NCBI RefSeq assembly: GCF_007992435.1
Contig: NZ_BKAG01000012.1
Coordinates: forward strand, 62,001 to 126,000
DNA: 64,000 nucleotides
Direction: 5' to 3'
Source: Prosthecobacter gellanilyticus
GTDB taxonomy: Bacteria; Verrucomicrobiota; Verrucomicrobiia; Verrucomicrobiales; Verrucomicrobiaceae
Shown: positions 29,098-41,064 of the stretch, piece by piece
Numbering within the stretch: the stretch's first letter is position 1
Layout of the letters: the number at the start of each line of letters is the position of its first letter
The notes under the pieces: generated by a model
Told to the model about the DNA's origin: nothing
The model's database searches: none
Seen by the model: the letters and a program-made list of their open reading frames with translations, nothing else
Translations under genes and position numbers: made by a program

Positions 29098-30582
29098 ATG
29101 AAGGCTCCCACTTCTGCAACTTCGCTAGCACGTTTCGCTCTCCTCGTCGGCTCTGCGGGCGCAAGTATTGCCTCCGCGCAGCCAGCCCCTCCTGCCGGAG
29201 CGGGCCTGAATGGTTATTATGCTCCGGGTGTCGTGCAGCCATCAGCCTATCAGATGCAAATGCAGAGGCCGGTGGCTCCGACGCCGCCCACACCTCCTCC
29301 GGGTCAGCCGCCTCAGGGTTATAACATGTCTGGGTATCGCCCGCCGACGATGCGTGGCCCCCAGGGCGCGCCCGTGGCCCCTGCCCCGATGCATTATCAG
29401 ACGCCTGGCAAGTCCCCAACGAAGTCCAAGAGCACTTCCAAAGCCACAGTCGCCGCACCGAAGAGCAACTATCGTCCAGCCACCGGTGGCAAGACAGGCA
29501 TCACAGCCAAGCCCAAGACCACGGCAGCACCTTCCCTGGAATCGCGTGTGGGTAAACTTGAGAGCAATGGACATCGCCAGGATCTCCGTCTGGGACGTCT
29601 GGAGCGTGATGTCGGACTGCTGCCACCAAGCATCGAAGGCGGTGGCGTGGCTGATATCGTGCCCTCCGGCAAAACACACATCGTCCGCCCTGGTGACACC
29701 CTTTTCAGCGTGGCTTCGCGCTACAGCACCAGCGTGGGTGAGCTGCGCTCGCTGAACCGCCTGTCTGATGACACCCTCGACATCGGCGAGACGCTGCTCA
29801 TCCCCGATGGCCAGACTTGGTCCGCAAAGCCCGCGAACACCACGGCGATCCATGTGGTCTCGGGCGAGGAAAACATGGCCTCCATTTCTCGCCAGTATGG
29901 AGTCACGGAAGACTCCATCGCGAGGGCAAATCCGACTGCCTATGCCAGCGACCTGCGAAATGGCGAACGCCTGACCATTCCCAATCCCCGCCGCATGCCG
30001 ATGAGCGCACCGCGGCAGGTGAGCACTCGTTCCACCTCTTCGGTGGTCACTAGCAATGTCACGCATATCGTCAAGAAGGGTGAGATGCTGGGGCGCATTG
30101 CCACCAAGCATGGGGTGCCGGTTTCCAAGCTGATGGCGGCAAACGGCATCAAGAACGCGAACAAGATCGTGGAGGGGCAGAAGCTCATCATTCCTGGCAA
30201 GAAGACGACGCGCACGATCAGCCAGCCTGCGCCCATGGCCCAGGAAGACGCCACGCCGCTGCCGAACCTTCGCCTCGTGGAAGCTGACAGCGAGCCGGAG
30301 ATGAAAGCTCCCGTGAAACCTGCTCCCACACCGCCTCCTGCATCCGCGGCGCTGCCACCGATCACCAGGCCTGCCAGTGCGGCTCCTGCTGCCGAGCCGG
30401 AAATGCAGCGCGGCATTGTGGCTTACCGTGCGCAGCGTGGCGATACCATCGAAACCGTGGCGAATCTCTTTGGCACCAGCGCGGCGAACATTCGCGCCAT
30501 CAACAAACAGAGCGCTGACAAGGCCATCAAAGAAGGTGACGAGATTTATGTTCCCACGGTGGGTGCAGTGTCGGTGAATTGA
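29098..30582 (+). CDS. Exported protein with four LysM domains
   Basis: A 494-aa peptidoglycan-binding protein. The N-terminal signal (FALLVGSAGASIASAQ) is followed by a long Pro/Gly/Gln-rich, low-complexity region (about 30-145). A short charged helix follows (LGRLERDVGLLP, about 165-176). Four LysM repeats lie at about 194-236 (HIVRPGDTLFSVA), 252-295, 323-366 (HIVKKGEMLGRIATKHG) and 441-484 (YRAQRGDTIETVANLFG), with a Pro-rich spacer before the last. No enzymatic domain is present, so it probably acts as a wall anchor or cofactor. It diverges from an amidase, and gpsA follows 59 bp after the stop. Confidence 0.9.
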   Translation: MKAPTSATSLARFALLVGSAGASIASAQPAPPAGAGLNGYYAPGVVQPSAYQMQMQRPVAPTPPTPPPGQPPQGYNMSGYRPPTMRGPQGAPVAPAPMHYQTPGKSPTKSKSTSKATVAAPKSNYRPATGGKTGITAKPKTTAAPSLESRVGKLESNGHRQDLRLGRLERDVGLLPPSIEGGGVADIVPSGKTHIVRPGDTLFSVASRYSTSVGELRSLNRLSDDTLDIGETLLIPDGQTWSAKPANTTAIHVVSGEENMASISRQYGVTEDSIARANPTAYASDLRNGERLTIPNPRRMPMSAPRQVSTRSTSSVVTSNVTHIVKKGEMLGRIATKHGVPVSKLMAANGIKNANKIVEGQKLIIPGKKTTRTISQPAPMAQEDATPLPNLRLVEADSEPEMKAPVKPAPTPPPASAALPPITRPASAAPAAEPEMQRGIVAYRAQRGDTIETVANLFGTSAANIRAINKQSADKAIKEGDEIYVPTVGAVSVN

Positions 30583-30641
30583 TCGTGGCACGACCATCAC
30601 CGCGCTTGACGCCTGCCATGCTCCCCGGCACAAAAGGCAGC

Positions 30642-31673
30642 ATGCCCACCACCCAGCCACCCTCCTATCAAAGCGCCATCGTCTTCGGCGCGGGCAGCTG
30701 GGGCACAGGTCTGGCATCCACCCTGCATGAGCGCGGTCTGCAGGTGCAGTTCTGGGGCCGTGATGAAGCGCTGATGAGTGAGATCCGGCAGACGCGGAGA
30801 AACTCACGCTATCTGCCATCCCAGCATCTGCCGGAAGGCATCACAATCACCAGTGACCTGGCCAGTTTGAAGCCTGCGGACATGCTGCTGCTGGTGGTGC
30901 CGTCCAAAGGTATTCGTGACACCGCCGCAGCGATTGCGGCCACGGGTTTGCAAGCTTCGGCAAAGGTCGTTGTTTCCTGCGCCAAGGGCATCGAGTTGCG
31001 ATCCGGCAAACGCATGTCGGAGATTTTGGCGGAGTCCTTGCCAGGGCCGCAGCATGCAGTGCTGACGGGTCCGAATCATGCGGAGGAAGTGGCCCAAAGG
31101 CTGGCCACCGCCGCCGTGGTGGCATGTGCGGATGAGGAGACCGCCCGGGCCGTTCAGTCATGCTTTACACTGCCCTGGTTCCGCAGCTACACGAGTGATG
31201 ATGTGGCCGGAGTCGAGTGGGCCGGAGCGATGAAGAACCCTTACGCCATCGCTGCTGGCATCGCGCTCGGTTTGAAGCTGGGGGACAACGCCATCGCCGC
31301 GCTGGTGACACGTGCGCTGGCGGAGATGGTGCGCATGATCGCCGTGATGGGTGGCAGGCCGGAGACCTGCTATGGCCTCGCTGGCGTGGGAGACCTGATC
31401 GCCACCTGCTACTCGGAACACAGCCGCAATCATCGCGTGGGCAAGCTGCTGGGTGAGGGCATGTCGTTGGCGGACATCATCGCCAGCACACGCATGGTGG
31501 CTGAGGGGGTGCCAAACACCGCCAGCCTCTATGAAGCAGCCCAGGCCCGGGACGTGCGCGCGCCTCTGCTGGCGGAGATTTATGCCATCCTGCATGAGGG
31601 AAAACCGGCCCGCGAGGCCATGCGCGACCTGCTCTCCCGGGATCCAAGGTCTGAAACTGACCAGACCCGCTGA
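30642..31673 (+). CDS. gpsA: Glycerol-3-phosphate dehydrogenase [NAD(P)+]
   Basis: GpsA reduces dihydroxyacetone phosphate to sn-glycerol-3-phosphate for phospholipid synthesis. The start at 30642 is preferred because AAAAGG lies just upstream; starts at 30618 and 30579 (overlapping the LysM gene) only add unrelated residues. The 343-aa protein has the Rossmann loop IVFGAGSWGTGLA, LPEGITITSDL, the TGPNHAEEVA segment, and the substrate site WAGAMKNPYAIAAGIALGL with the catalytic Lys. VGDLIATCYSEHSRNHRVG marks the C-terminal domain. The order LysM then gpsA on one strand suggests co-transcription. The length is normal. Confidence 0.95.
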   Translation: MPTTQPPSYQSAIVFGAGSWGTGLASTLHERGLQVQFWGRDEALMSEIRQTRRNSRYLPSQHLPEGITITSDLASLKPADMLLLVVPSKGIRDTAAAIAATGLQASAKVVVSCAKGIELRSGKRMSEILAESLPGPQHAVLTGPNHAEEVAQRLATAAVVACADEETARAVQSCFTLPWFRSYTSDDVAGVEWAGAMKNPYAIAAGIALGLKLGDNAIAALVTRALAEMVRMIAVMGGRPETCYGLAGVGDLIATCYSEHSRNHRVGKLLGEGMSLADIIASTRMVAEGVPNTASLYEAAQARDVRAPLLAEIYAILHEGKPAREAMRDLLSRDPRSETDQTR

Positions 31674-31727
31674 TAAACCGGGGCTGCAGCGCACGGTACT
31701 CTTCCTGTGCCACCTTCGCACCGTCTC

Positions 31728-34799
<3,072 letters not shown>

Positions 34800-34904
34800 A
34801 CGATCTCATAGGACGGCTGTCTCATGCTGGGACCGCCTTGGCGCTTTGCTGGACTAGGTAATCTTGCAGTGATGTTACAACTATCCCGTTGGTGGCCAGG
34901 GGGT

Positions 34905-34975
34905 TAGACCCTAATGAATGAAAAAATGAATGAATACATGCAAAATGCATTCCAAAATGTAGTGTGATCCGCTAC
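34905..34975 (+). promoter_or_regulatory. AT-rich leader with repeated AATG words
   Basis: Upstream of the gene at 35010 the DNA turns AT-rich and repeats AATGAATG, AAAAAATGAATGAATA, then ATGCAAAATGCAT (a near-palindrome) and CCAAAATG. It probably carries the promoter or an operator for that gene; no ORF starting there is credible. Confidence 0.4.
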
Positions 34976-35009
34976 AGTCATCGCGTATACGCCCCCCAAT
35001 CTATCGTTC

Positions 35010-36284
35010 ATGCGGCCCCCCCTTTTTCGCACTCTAGCTTTCCTCTGCCTCGGTGGTGCTTCTTCGCTAACAGCTCAGATTTCCAGTATTGAGGACCTGC
35101 AGCAGTTTTTGGTCACGCAGGCCCCTGCCGTTACAGCCCCCCCGGCGGTGCAGACAGGGCCGAAGATCAGCACGAATCCCAATATTTTCTATTCCAATCC
35201 AGGTCCGTGGGGAAACCTGCGCTGCACCTACATCTACCTGGAGGCTCCCAAGAGCTTGATCGATAGCTTTCCCCTGCCCAACACACAGCCGCGCTGGGCA
35301 TTTCCGGAGGCGCTGCGAGACAGCCTCCCGGCTTTCTTTCAGGGAGCAGGGCTTTCGGCGGCGATGGTGACAGACCTCATGGATCCGAAGACCATGGTGG
35401 TGGCAGATGGGATGCTGTATCTCTTCCCCAAGCCCCCTGACTTGGAAGCCATCCCCTCAGTGAACCGCGCGGTGATCTACACGGAGCTGGCGAAGTATCC
35501 CGCCAATGAGTTTCATGTCGATCCAGTGCTCATCATCGGCCAGACAGTTCCAGAGTGGTATCGCACCAGCAAGCTGCGCCCGGAGATCATTCAGAAGGTC
35601 GAAAGGCTCTCCTACAAGCGTGGAGAGACGACAGCGTTCAGTGACATCGGGCTGCTGCTGAGCTATGCGCAGTCTGACTCGGAGGCGCGCACCATTTTCA
35701 AAGCCATGACCCGCACCCGCGGTCTGCTGGTTAAGATCGAGGCTGATCGTGGCACGAACATTGAGGAACTGGTCAACTACTGGACCCTGGGGCTCGGCCT
35801 GCGCCGCAAGGATGTGGAGCCGCTGCTTCAGTCGATCATCGACACGGACGGCATGGAGGCGCTGCCGCTTTCCCACATGCTGCCGGCGCTGGTGCGCAAG
35901 CTGATCTACACCTACCCGAGCCTGGACATGGGCAAGCACGGCATCCTCCCGGACTGCCATTGGACGAGCCTGAATTTCTTCAACTACGATCCGCATGAAT
36001 ACCTGCTGGACTCACGTCTCGCCACGAGCGCCGTGCTGGAGAAGTTTGAGCCCATCGAGCCGCCGTATAAGTATGGCGACATCCTTTTCTTCCTCAGCAA
36101 GCAGACCGGTGACGCCTATCACTCCTGTGTGTATCTGGCGGACAACCTGGTCTTCACAAAGAACGGCCGTAATCTGCTCTCCCCCTGGCTGGTGATGAAG
36201 CAGGAGGACGTGGAGAAGATCTATCTTTATCGTGGCGATGGCCGCGTGCAGGGCTTCCGCATGAAGCCACCGGCGGCGAAGTGA
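35010..36284 (+). CDS. Exported protein with possible NlpC/P60-like C-terminal domain
   Basis: A 424-aa protein with a signal peptide (LAFLCLGGASSLTAQ). Residues 30-300 resemble no family I know. The last ~110 residues have a papain-like NlpC/P60 layout: Cys316 in LPDCHWTSLNFFN at a helix start, then KYGDILFF at 354-361, His371 in YHSCVYLADN, and polar N385 in VFTKNG. These are the usual nucleophile, strand, base and third residue. A wall peptidase or amidase is therefore a reasonable inference but not proven. The AT-rich leader upstream suggests its own promoter. It is convergent with ridA across an inverted-repeat element. Confidence 0.6.
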   Translation: MRPPLFRTLAFLCLGGASSLTAQISSIEDLQQFLVTQAPAVTAPPAVQTGPKISTNPNIFYSNPGPWGNLRCTYIYLEAPKSLIDSFPLPNTQPRWAFPEALRDSLPAFFQGAGLSAAMVTDLMDPKTMVVADGMLYLFPKPPDLEAIPSVNRAVIYTELAKYPANEFHVDPVLIIGQTVPEWYRTSKLRPEIIQKVERLSYKRGETTAFSDIGLLLSYAQSDSEARTIFKAMTRTRGLLVKIEADRGTNIEELVNYWTLGLGLRRKDVEPLLQSIIDTDGMEALPLSHMLPALVRKLIYTYPSLDMGKHGILPDCHWTSLNFFNYDPHEYLLDSRLATSAVLEKFEPIEPPYKYGDILFFLSKQTGDAYHSCVYLADNLVFTKNGRNLLSPWLVMKQEDVEKIYLYRGDGRVQGFRMKPPAAK

Positions 36285-36312
36285 GAGCGGATCAAAGCGT
36301 GGTCAGGGCTCA

Positions 36313-36393
36313 GATTTTTTTACCCGCAGATAACGCGGAGGGCACAGACGAGCCTTGATCAAGACCTCTGTGTTCCTCCGTGCTCTCTGTGGT
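36313..36393. repeat. Gene-less inverted-repeat element with 9-10-bp periodic words
   Basis: The left arm holds CGCAGATAA, CGCGGAGGG and CACAGACGA at 36325, 36334 and 36343, exact 9-bp steps after TTTTTTTAC. The right arm, read on the minus strand, holds CACAGAG, CACGGAG and CACAGAG (+ coordinates 36391-36385, 36382-36376, 36372-36366; steps 9 and 10). The two arms face each other around a perfect CTTGATCAAG centre. It lies between two convergent genes. Confidence 0.75.
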
Positions 36394-36412
36394 GGAGTGA
36401 CCAGGATTGCTT

Positions 36413-36790
36413 TTAGAGCTCCGCGATCACCTCGATCTCGATGAGAGCGCCCAGAGGCAGTCCCGCAACCGCGATGGTGGAGCGGGCTGGCTTGTGACCG
36501 CTGAAGGCCTTTTCATAGATCGGGTTCACCTTCGGGAAGTCTGCCATGCTGGTGAGGAAGACTGTGGCCTTGGACACGCGAGTGAAGTCCAGCCCCTGGG
36601 AAGCGAGAAGAGCCTGAATGTTTGCCAGCACCTGCTGCGCCTGCCCTTCCACATCCGTGGCCTCGATCTTGCCAGAAGCAGGATTGATCGGGATCTGCCC
36701 GGAGCAGAAAAGAAAACCATTGCTGCGCACAGCCTGGGAATACGGGCCGACAGCCGTCGGGACATCGGTAGCGTTGTTGATAAGTTCCAT
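36413..36790 (-). CDS. ridA: RidA-family enamine/imine deaminase
   Basis: RidA hydrolyses reactive enamine/imine intermediates released by PLP enzymes such as threonine dehydratase. The 125-aa protein from the ATG at 36790 has normal length; a longer frame adds an unrelated 19-residue lead. Diagnostic segments are GPYSQAVRSNGFLFCSGQIPI, the ANIQALLASQGLDF helix, and RSTIAVAGLPLGALIEIEVIAEL at the C-terminus, containing the catalytic Arg and the Glu end. It works as a cytoplasmic trimer. It is divergent from a DUF1549 gene with a 91-bp gap, and its 3' end faces the periodic inverted-repeat element. Confidence 0.95.
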   Translation of the reverse strand: MELINNATDVPTAVGPYSQAVRSNGFLFCSGQIPINPASGKIEATDVEGQAQQVLANIQALLASQGLDFTRVSKATVFLTSMADFPKVNPIYEKAFSGHKPARSTIAVAGLPLGALIEIEVIAEL

Positions 36791-36881
36791 GAGGCTGCAA
36801 GCTTTCGTCAAGAACGGCAAAAAGGTCAAGTGACTCACGCGACGCAAGAACCCAGTGCTTCGCGCTCGTTATGAGGTGCCG

Positions 36882-39308
36882 ATGATCCGCCCGAGCCTAT
36901 TTCTCCTGTTCACCACCCTCACTTCTAGCGCGGTGGACTTCTCGCATGAGATCGTGCCGATCTTGAAGAAGCACTGCGCGGAGTGTCATGCGGGGGACAA
37001 GAAGAAGGGCGGCTTTTCTTTTAACACTCGGACGGATCTGCTGGAAGGCAGTGAGAACGGGCCGGTGATTGTGAAGGGCAAGGTGGACAAGAGCCGGATG
37101 ATCGAGGTGATCCTCTCAACGGATTCAGATGAGCAGATGCCGCCGAAGGAAGACCGGCTCAGCGCGGCAGAAGTAGCTTTGTTGAAAAATTGGATCGCGG
37201 AGGATCTGCCGTGGGAAGAGGGATTTGCCTTCAAGAAGCCTTCCTATGAGCCACCTTTGGCACCACGGCATCCGGAGCTGCCTGCGGCATCCGTGGCGGG
37301 GCGTGATCATCCCATTGATCGCATTCTGGACAAGTATCTGAAGGATCATCAGAAGGCGCAGCCAGATGAGATTGATGATGCGACGTTTGCACGACGTGCG
37401 GCTTTGGATCTGACAGGCTTGCTGCCAGAGACGGAGTCTCTGAAGGCGTTCCTCGCGGATGCTTCGCCAAAGTCGCAGAAGCGTGAGAAGTTCATTGAGA
37501 CATTGCTCGGAGATGACATCGCCTATGCCGAGCACTGGCTGACGTTTTGGAACGATCTGCTGCGCAATGACTATGGCGGCACGGGCTTCATCACGGGCGG
37601 ACGCAAGCAGATCAGCAAGTGGCTCTATGATGCGCTGATGACGAACATGCCTGCGGATGCGATGGCGCGCGAGCTGATCTCACCACCTTCAGATGGTAGC
37701 CGAGGATTCATCGATGGCATCAAATGGCGTGGCGACGTCAGCGCAGGACAGACGGTGGAAATCCAGTTCGCGCAGAGTGTCTCGCAGAGCTTCCTCGGCA
37801 TCAACATGAAGTGCGCTTCCTGCCATGACAGCTTCATTGATCGCTGGAAGCTCGATGAGGCCTATGGTCTGGCGGCGGTCTACTCCACGCGGCCGCTGGA
37901 CATCGCGCGCTGTGACAAGCCGACCGGGCGCATCGCGCAGGCCTCGTGGTTGTTTCCAGAGTTAGGCCAGATCGATGCCAAGGCGACGCAGCCAGAGCGG
38001 CTGAAGCAGCTCGCCGGACTGATGACCCATCCTCAAAACGGAAGGTTCACACGCACCCTAGTGAACCGCCTTTGGCACCGGCTCATGGGACGCGGGATTG
38101 TGCATCCGCTGGACGCGATGCAGACGGAACCGTGGAGCGCTGACCTGCTAGACTATCTGGCGACGTATCTGAGCGACAACAAGTATGATCTGAAGAAGAC
38201 CCTGGCCCACATCGCTGGAAGCCAGGCTTATCAGAGCCGTTCCGAGGTGGTGGAGAAAGGCGCGGATGACCATGGCTATGTTTACGCAGGCCCCCGCAGC
38301 AGGCGTCTGACCGCAGAGCAGTTTGTGGATGTGATCTGGCATCTCACCGGCACGGCTCCAGCGAAGATGGATGCGCCCATCATGCGTGGTAAAGCGGATC
38401 CCACCGCCGCGAAGGACATTCAGCTCAGCGCGCAATGGATCTGGGGAGACAGCGCCAGCAAAGGCAATCCACCGGCTGGAGAGACGGTAATGCTGCGCAA
38501 GACCTTCAAGCTTGATGCGCCCGTGAGTGGTGCCAGTGCGGTGGTCACGGCAGACAACAGTTTCATTCTTTATGTGAATGGACGCAAAGTTAGTTCGGGG
38601 GACAACTGGAAGCAGTTCGAGGCGGTGCCTCTGCACGCCTCACTGGTGGAGGGCGCGAACAACATCACCATCATCGCCAAGAACGCGGGCAGCGGGCCGA
38701 ATGCCGCTGGTGCCTATTTTGAATCCCACATCCGTTATGAGGACGGCCGCCAGATTAGCATCGTCACGGACCCGAGCTGGCAGTATCATCCCAATGCCAA
38801 TGAGGGCAAGGAAGGCCGTCTCGGCGCGCAACCGAAGGAGGGCTGGAAGCCAGCCACCGTGGTCAAACCTGTGGCTGCGTGGACCGCCGTGCTGAATCGC
38901 AGCGTCCCTGCCCTGCTGGCACAGGCGGGACAGACGAGCAAGGACCCGGTGCGTGCGAGCCTGGTGAAGAGCAACTTCCTCATGCGCACCCTGGGCCGGC
39001 CTAACCGAGATCAGATTGTGTCGATGAGACCTGATGATCTGACCACGCTGGAAGCCATCGATCTCTCAAACGGAGCCATCCTCACGGACACTCTGGCACG
39101 TGGAGCGCAGAACCTGCTTGCGAAGAAGAAATGGAAGGATCTGTCGACTTTCACTCGCTGGCTCTACCAGACCACCCTTTGCCGTGAGCCGAGTGCGGCA
39201 GAACTCAGTGAGATCACGGGTGCGCTGGGCGAGACGCTTACAGAGCAAAGCATCGCGGACACGCTTTGGACGGTGATCATGCTGCCGGAGTTTCAGCGCG
39301 TGCGGTGA
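36882..39308 (+). CDS. DUF1549/DUF1553 cytochrome protein with internal beta-sandwich domain
   Basis: An 808-aa exported protein. From the ATG at 36882 a short signal (SLFLLFTTLTSSAVDF) leads into a PSC1 domain, EIVPILKKHCAECHAGDKK, with one CXXCH and DEQMPPKEDRLS. DUF1549 follows (ARRAALDLTGLLPETESL), then a second CXXCH, MKCASCHDSF, near residue 310. DUF1553 begins NRLWHRLMGRGIVHPLDAM near 395. Between about 520 and 650 lies an inserted beta-rich module (FILYVNGRKVSSGDNWKQFE, NNITIIAKNAGSG) resembling carbohydrate-binding or galactose-binding-like domains. It may tether the protein to polysaccharide. No DUF1501 partner follows. Confidence 0.86.
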   Translation: MIRPSLFLLFTTLTSSAVDFSHEIVPILKKHCAECHAGDKKKGGFSFNTRTDLLEGSENGPVIVKGKVDKSRMIEVILSTDSDEQMPPKEDRLSAAEVALLKNWIAEDLPWEEGFAFKKPSYEPPLAPRHPELPAASVAGRDHPIDRILDKYLKDHQKAQPDEIDDATFARRAALDLTGLLPETESLKAFLADASPKSQKREKFIETLLGDDIAYAEHWLTFWNDLLRNDYGGTGFITGGRKQISKWLYDALMTNMPADAMARELISPPSDGSRGFIDGIKWRGDVSAGQTVEIQFAQSVSQSFLGINMKCASCHDSFIDRWKLDEAYGLAAVYSTRPLDIARCDKPTGRIAQASWLFPELGQIDAKATQPERLKQLAGLMTHPQNGRFTRTLVNRLWHRLMGRGIVHPLDAMQTEPWSADLLDYLATYLSDNKYDLKKTLAHIAGSQAYQSRSEVVEKGADDHGYVYAGPRSRRLTAEQFVDVIWHLTGTAPAKMDAPIMRGKADPTAAKDIQLSAQWIWGDSASKGNPPAGETVMLRKTFKLDAPVSGASAVVTADNSFILYVNGRKVSSGDNWKQFEAVPLHASLVEGANNITIIAKNAGSGPNAAGAYFESHIRYEDGRQISIVTDPSWQYHPNANEGKEGRLGAQPKEGWKPATVVKPVAAWTAVLNRSVPALLAQAGQTSKDPVRASLVKSNFLMRTLGRPNRDQIVSMRPDDLTTLEAIDLSNGAILTDTLARGAQNLLAKKKWKDLSTFTRWLYQTTLCREPSAAELSEITGALGETLTEQSIADTLWTVIMLPEFQRVR

Positions 39309-39387
39309 CGTGCCGACAAGTCACTTCTGCATGTCATTCGTGCATTCGAGGCTTGGTCAGAGGTGATGTGAAGCCGTAGTAGAAGGC

Positions 39388-40914
39388 ATGTCTCGTCTTT
39401 TACTGCCTCTCCTTCTAATCACGATCATGGGTGCCAGTGCCCATTGCCAGCCAGCCGCGACACCGGCTCCAACCTCCAGCATCCAGGCGGGCTTTGCGGA
39501 GCGGGACATCACGCCTGACATCGGCATGGAGCAGCCAGGCGGCTATGGGAAGAGCTACCACCTGACGTTTCATGATGCCTGCAAGGTGCGTGTGGCGCTG
39601 TTTGATGATGGGAAGAAGAAGGTCGTGCTGATCGGACTCGATACTCTAGTGGTGCCCAGGAAAGTGACGCTGGACGCGAGGGCAAAGATTGAGAAGGATT
39701 TCAAAATCCCGGGTGACTGCGTGATGATCGGTGCCTCGCATTCCCACTCATCCGGACCAGTCGGCATGGTCATGCCGGGCGAGTTTGATGCAGCCTCGGA
39801 TCTGGTGAAGAGACTGGCCTATGAAGAGAGCTCATGCGCGGATGCAGGCTTCCTCACACGGCTCACGAGCGAGATCGTGGCGGGTGTGAAAGCGGCGATG
39901 CTGACCAAGCAACCGGCGCAGATCGGCTATGGCTTTGGGCATGAGGACAAGGTGGCTTTTAATCGTCGTCTGCGCATGAAGAACGGCCAGAGCTGGAGCC
40001 ACCCAGGCGCGGGTAATCCGGACATCCTGGAGTATGCAGGCCCGATCGATCCACAGGTCGGTGTGATCGGTGCCTGGGACATGAATGGGAAGCTTCTGGG
40101 CAGCATCGTGAACTATGCCTGTCATGCCACCACGAACCCGGGCGGCATCTCGGCGAACTGGATTCACTACCTGGAAAAGACCATTCAGGGCGCGCTGGAC
40201 AGCCATGCACCGGTGGTTTTTCTCCAGGGAGCCTGTGGTGATGTGACGCAGGTGGACAACCTCAGCCCGAACCGCCGTCCCGCCCCTGAGGAGTGGTCGC
40301 GCTTCGTGGGTGGTCGTGTGGGGGCGGAGGCAGTGCGCGTGCTGCTCTCGATGCCGAAGGCCACGGAAGCTGTGCTGGATGTGCGCCAGAAGACGATGAT
40401 GATCCCAAGGAGGAAGCCTTCACCGAAACGGGTGCAAGACAGCCTGGCTCTCGTGGAGGCCGGGAAGCCGGTGGGGGATGTGACGAACTACATGTTTGCC
40501 AAGGAGATCCTGATGCTGGACCACCTCTGCAAGGTCACGCCAGAGGTCGAATCCGAGGTGCAGGTGATCCAGGTGGGACCGGCGGCCTTCGTGAGCAATC
40601 CGGCGGAGTATTTCTGCCAGTTCGGACTGGATATCAAAAAGGGCAGCCCCTTTGCCTTCACCTTCCCGGTGGAACTGGCAAACGGCATTGTGGGCTATGT
40701 TCCTACGGAGGAGGCCTTTGGCCCGAATGGCGGCGGCTATGAGACGAGGCTCACAGCCTACTCAAACTTGGTGATCACCGCCGGGCGCACTTTTGCGGAT
40801 ACTGGGATCGCCCTGACGAAGGAGATGAAGCCAGCCCCTGCCCCGGAAGCGCCGAAGGCACCGCCTTTTGCCAAGCCCTGGACCTATGGAAATGTACCTC
40901 CGGAGCTGGAGTGA
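39388..40914 (+). CDS. Neutral/alkaline ceramidase-like exported hydrolase
   Basis: A 508-aa exported protein of the neutral/alkaline non-lysosomal ceramidase N-terminal domain family. The signal region is LLLPLLLITIMGASAHC. Family features are AGFAERDITPDIG at the mature N-terminus, VVLIGLDTLVV, and the metal/catalytic segment IGASHSHSSGPVG with paired His near residues 117-119. VNYACHATTNPGG (near 243) carries a third His, and FLQGACGDVTQVDN is the next conserved loop. True ceramidases hydrolyse the ceramide amide bond. Many PVC homologues are shorter than the ~650-aa enzymes and lack the C-terminal domain, as here, so substrate is uncertain. Confidence 0.85.
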   Translation: MSRLLLPLLLITIMGASAHCQPAATPAPTSSIQAGFAERDITPDIGMEQPGGYGKSYHLTFHDACKVRVALFDDGKKKVVLIGLDTLVVPRKVTLDARAKIEKDFKIPGDCVMIGASHSHSSGPVGMVMPGEFDAASDLVKRLAYEESSCADAGFLTRLTSEIVAGVKAAMLTKQPAQIGYGFGHEDKVAFNRRLRMKNGQSWSHPGAGNPDILEYAGPIDPQVGVIGAWDMNGKLLGSIVNYACHATTNPGGISANWIHYLEKTIQGALDSHAPVVFLQGACGDVTQVDNLSPNRRPAPEEWSRFVGGRVGAEAVRVLLSMPKATEAVLDVRQKTMMIPRRKPSPKRVQDSLALVEAGKPVGDVTNYMFAKEILMLDHLCKVTPEVESEVQVIQVGPAAFVSNPAEYFCQFGLDIKKGSPFAFTFPVELANGIVGYVPTEEAFGPNGGGYETRLTAYSNLVITAGRTFADTGIALTKEMKPAPAPEAPKAPPFAKPWTYGNVPPELE

Positions 40915-41064
40915 GCGTAGTTCAGGCGTGGCGAAAATCTCATCTCTGTCCTTGACCGTCCGTTTGACGTGCTTTGCTGCCCAAAAAGGCCGCAAATTTG
41001 GTCCAAGCTCCCCCCTTGCGCTCGCCGTAAACGCTGCCAAGGGTAATCGCTCTTCCACCCCTGA

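Noticed and set aside
30579..30641. gpsA start overlapping the LysM gene stop
   Set aside because: It adds 21 residues before the Rossmann loop without similarity; 30642 has a purine-rich site upstream.
36313..36393. CRISPR-like array from regularly spaced short words
   Set aside because: The words are 7-9 bp with no spacers and form an inverted, not direct, array; no cas genes occur in the window.
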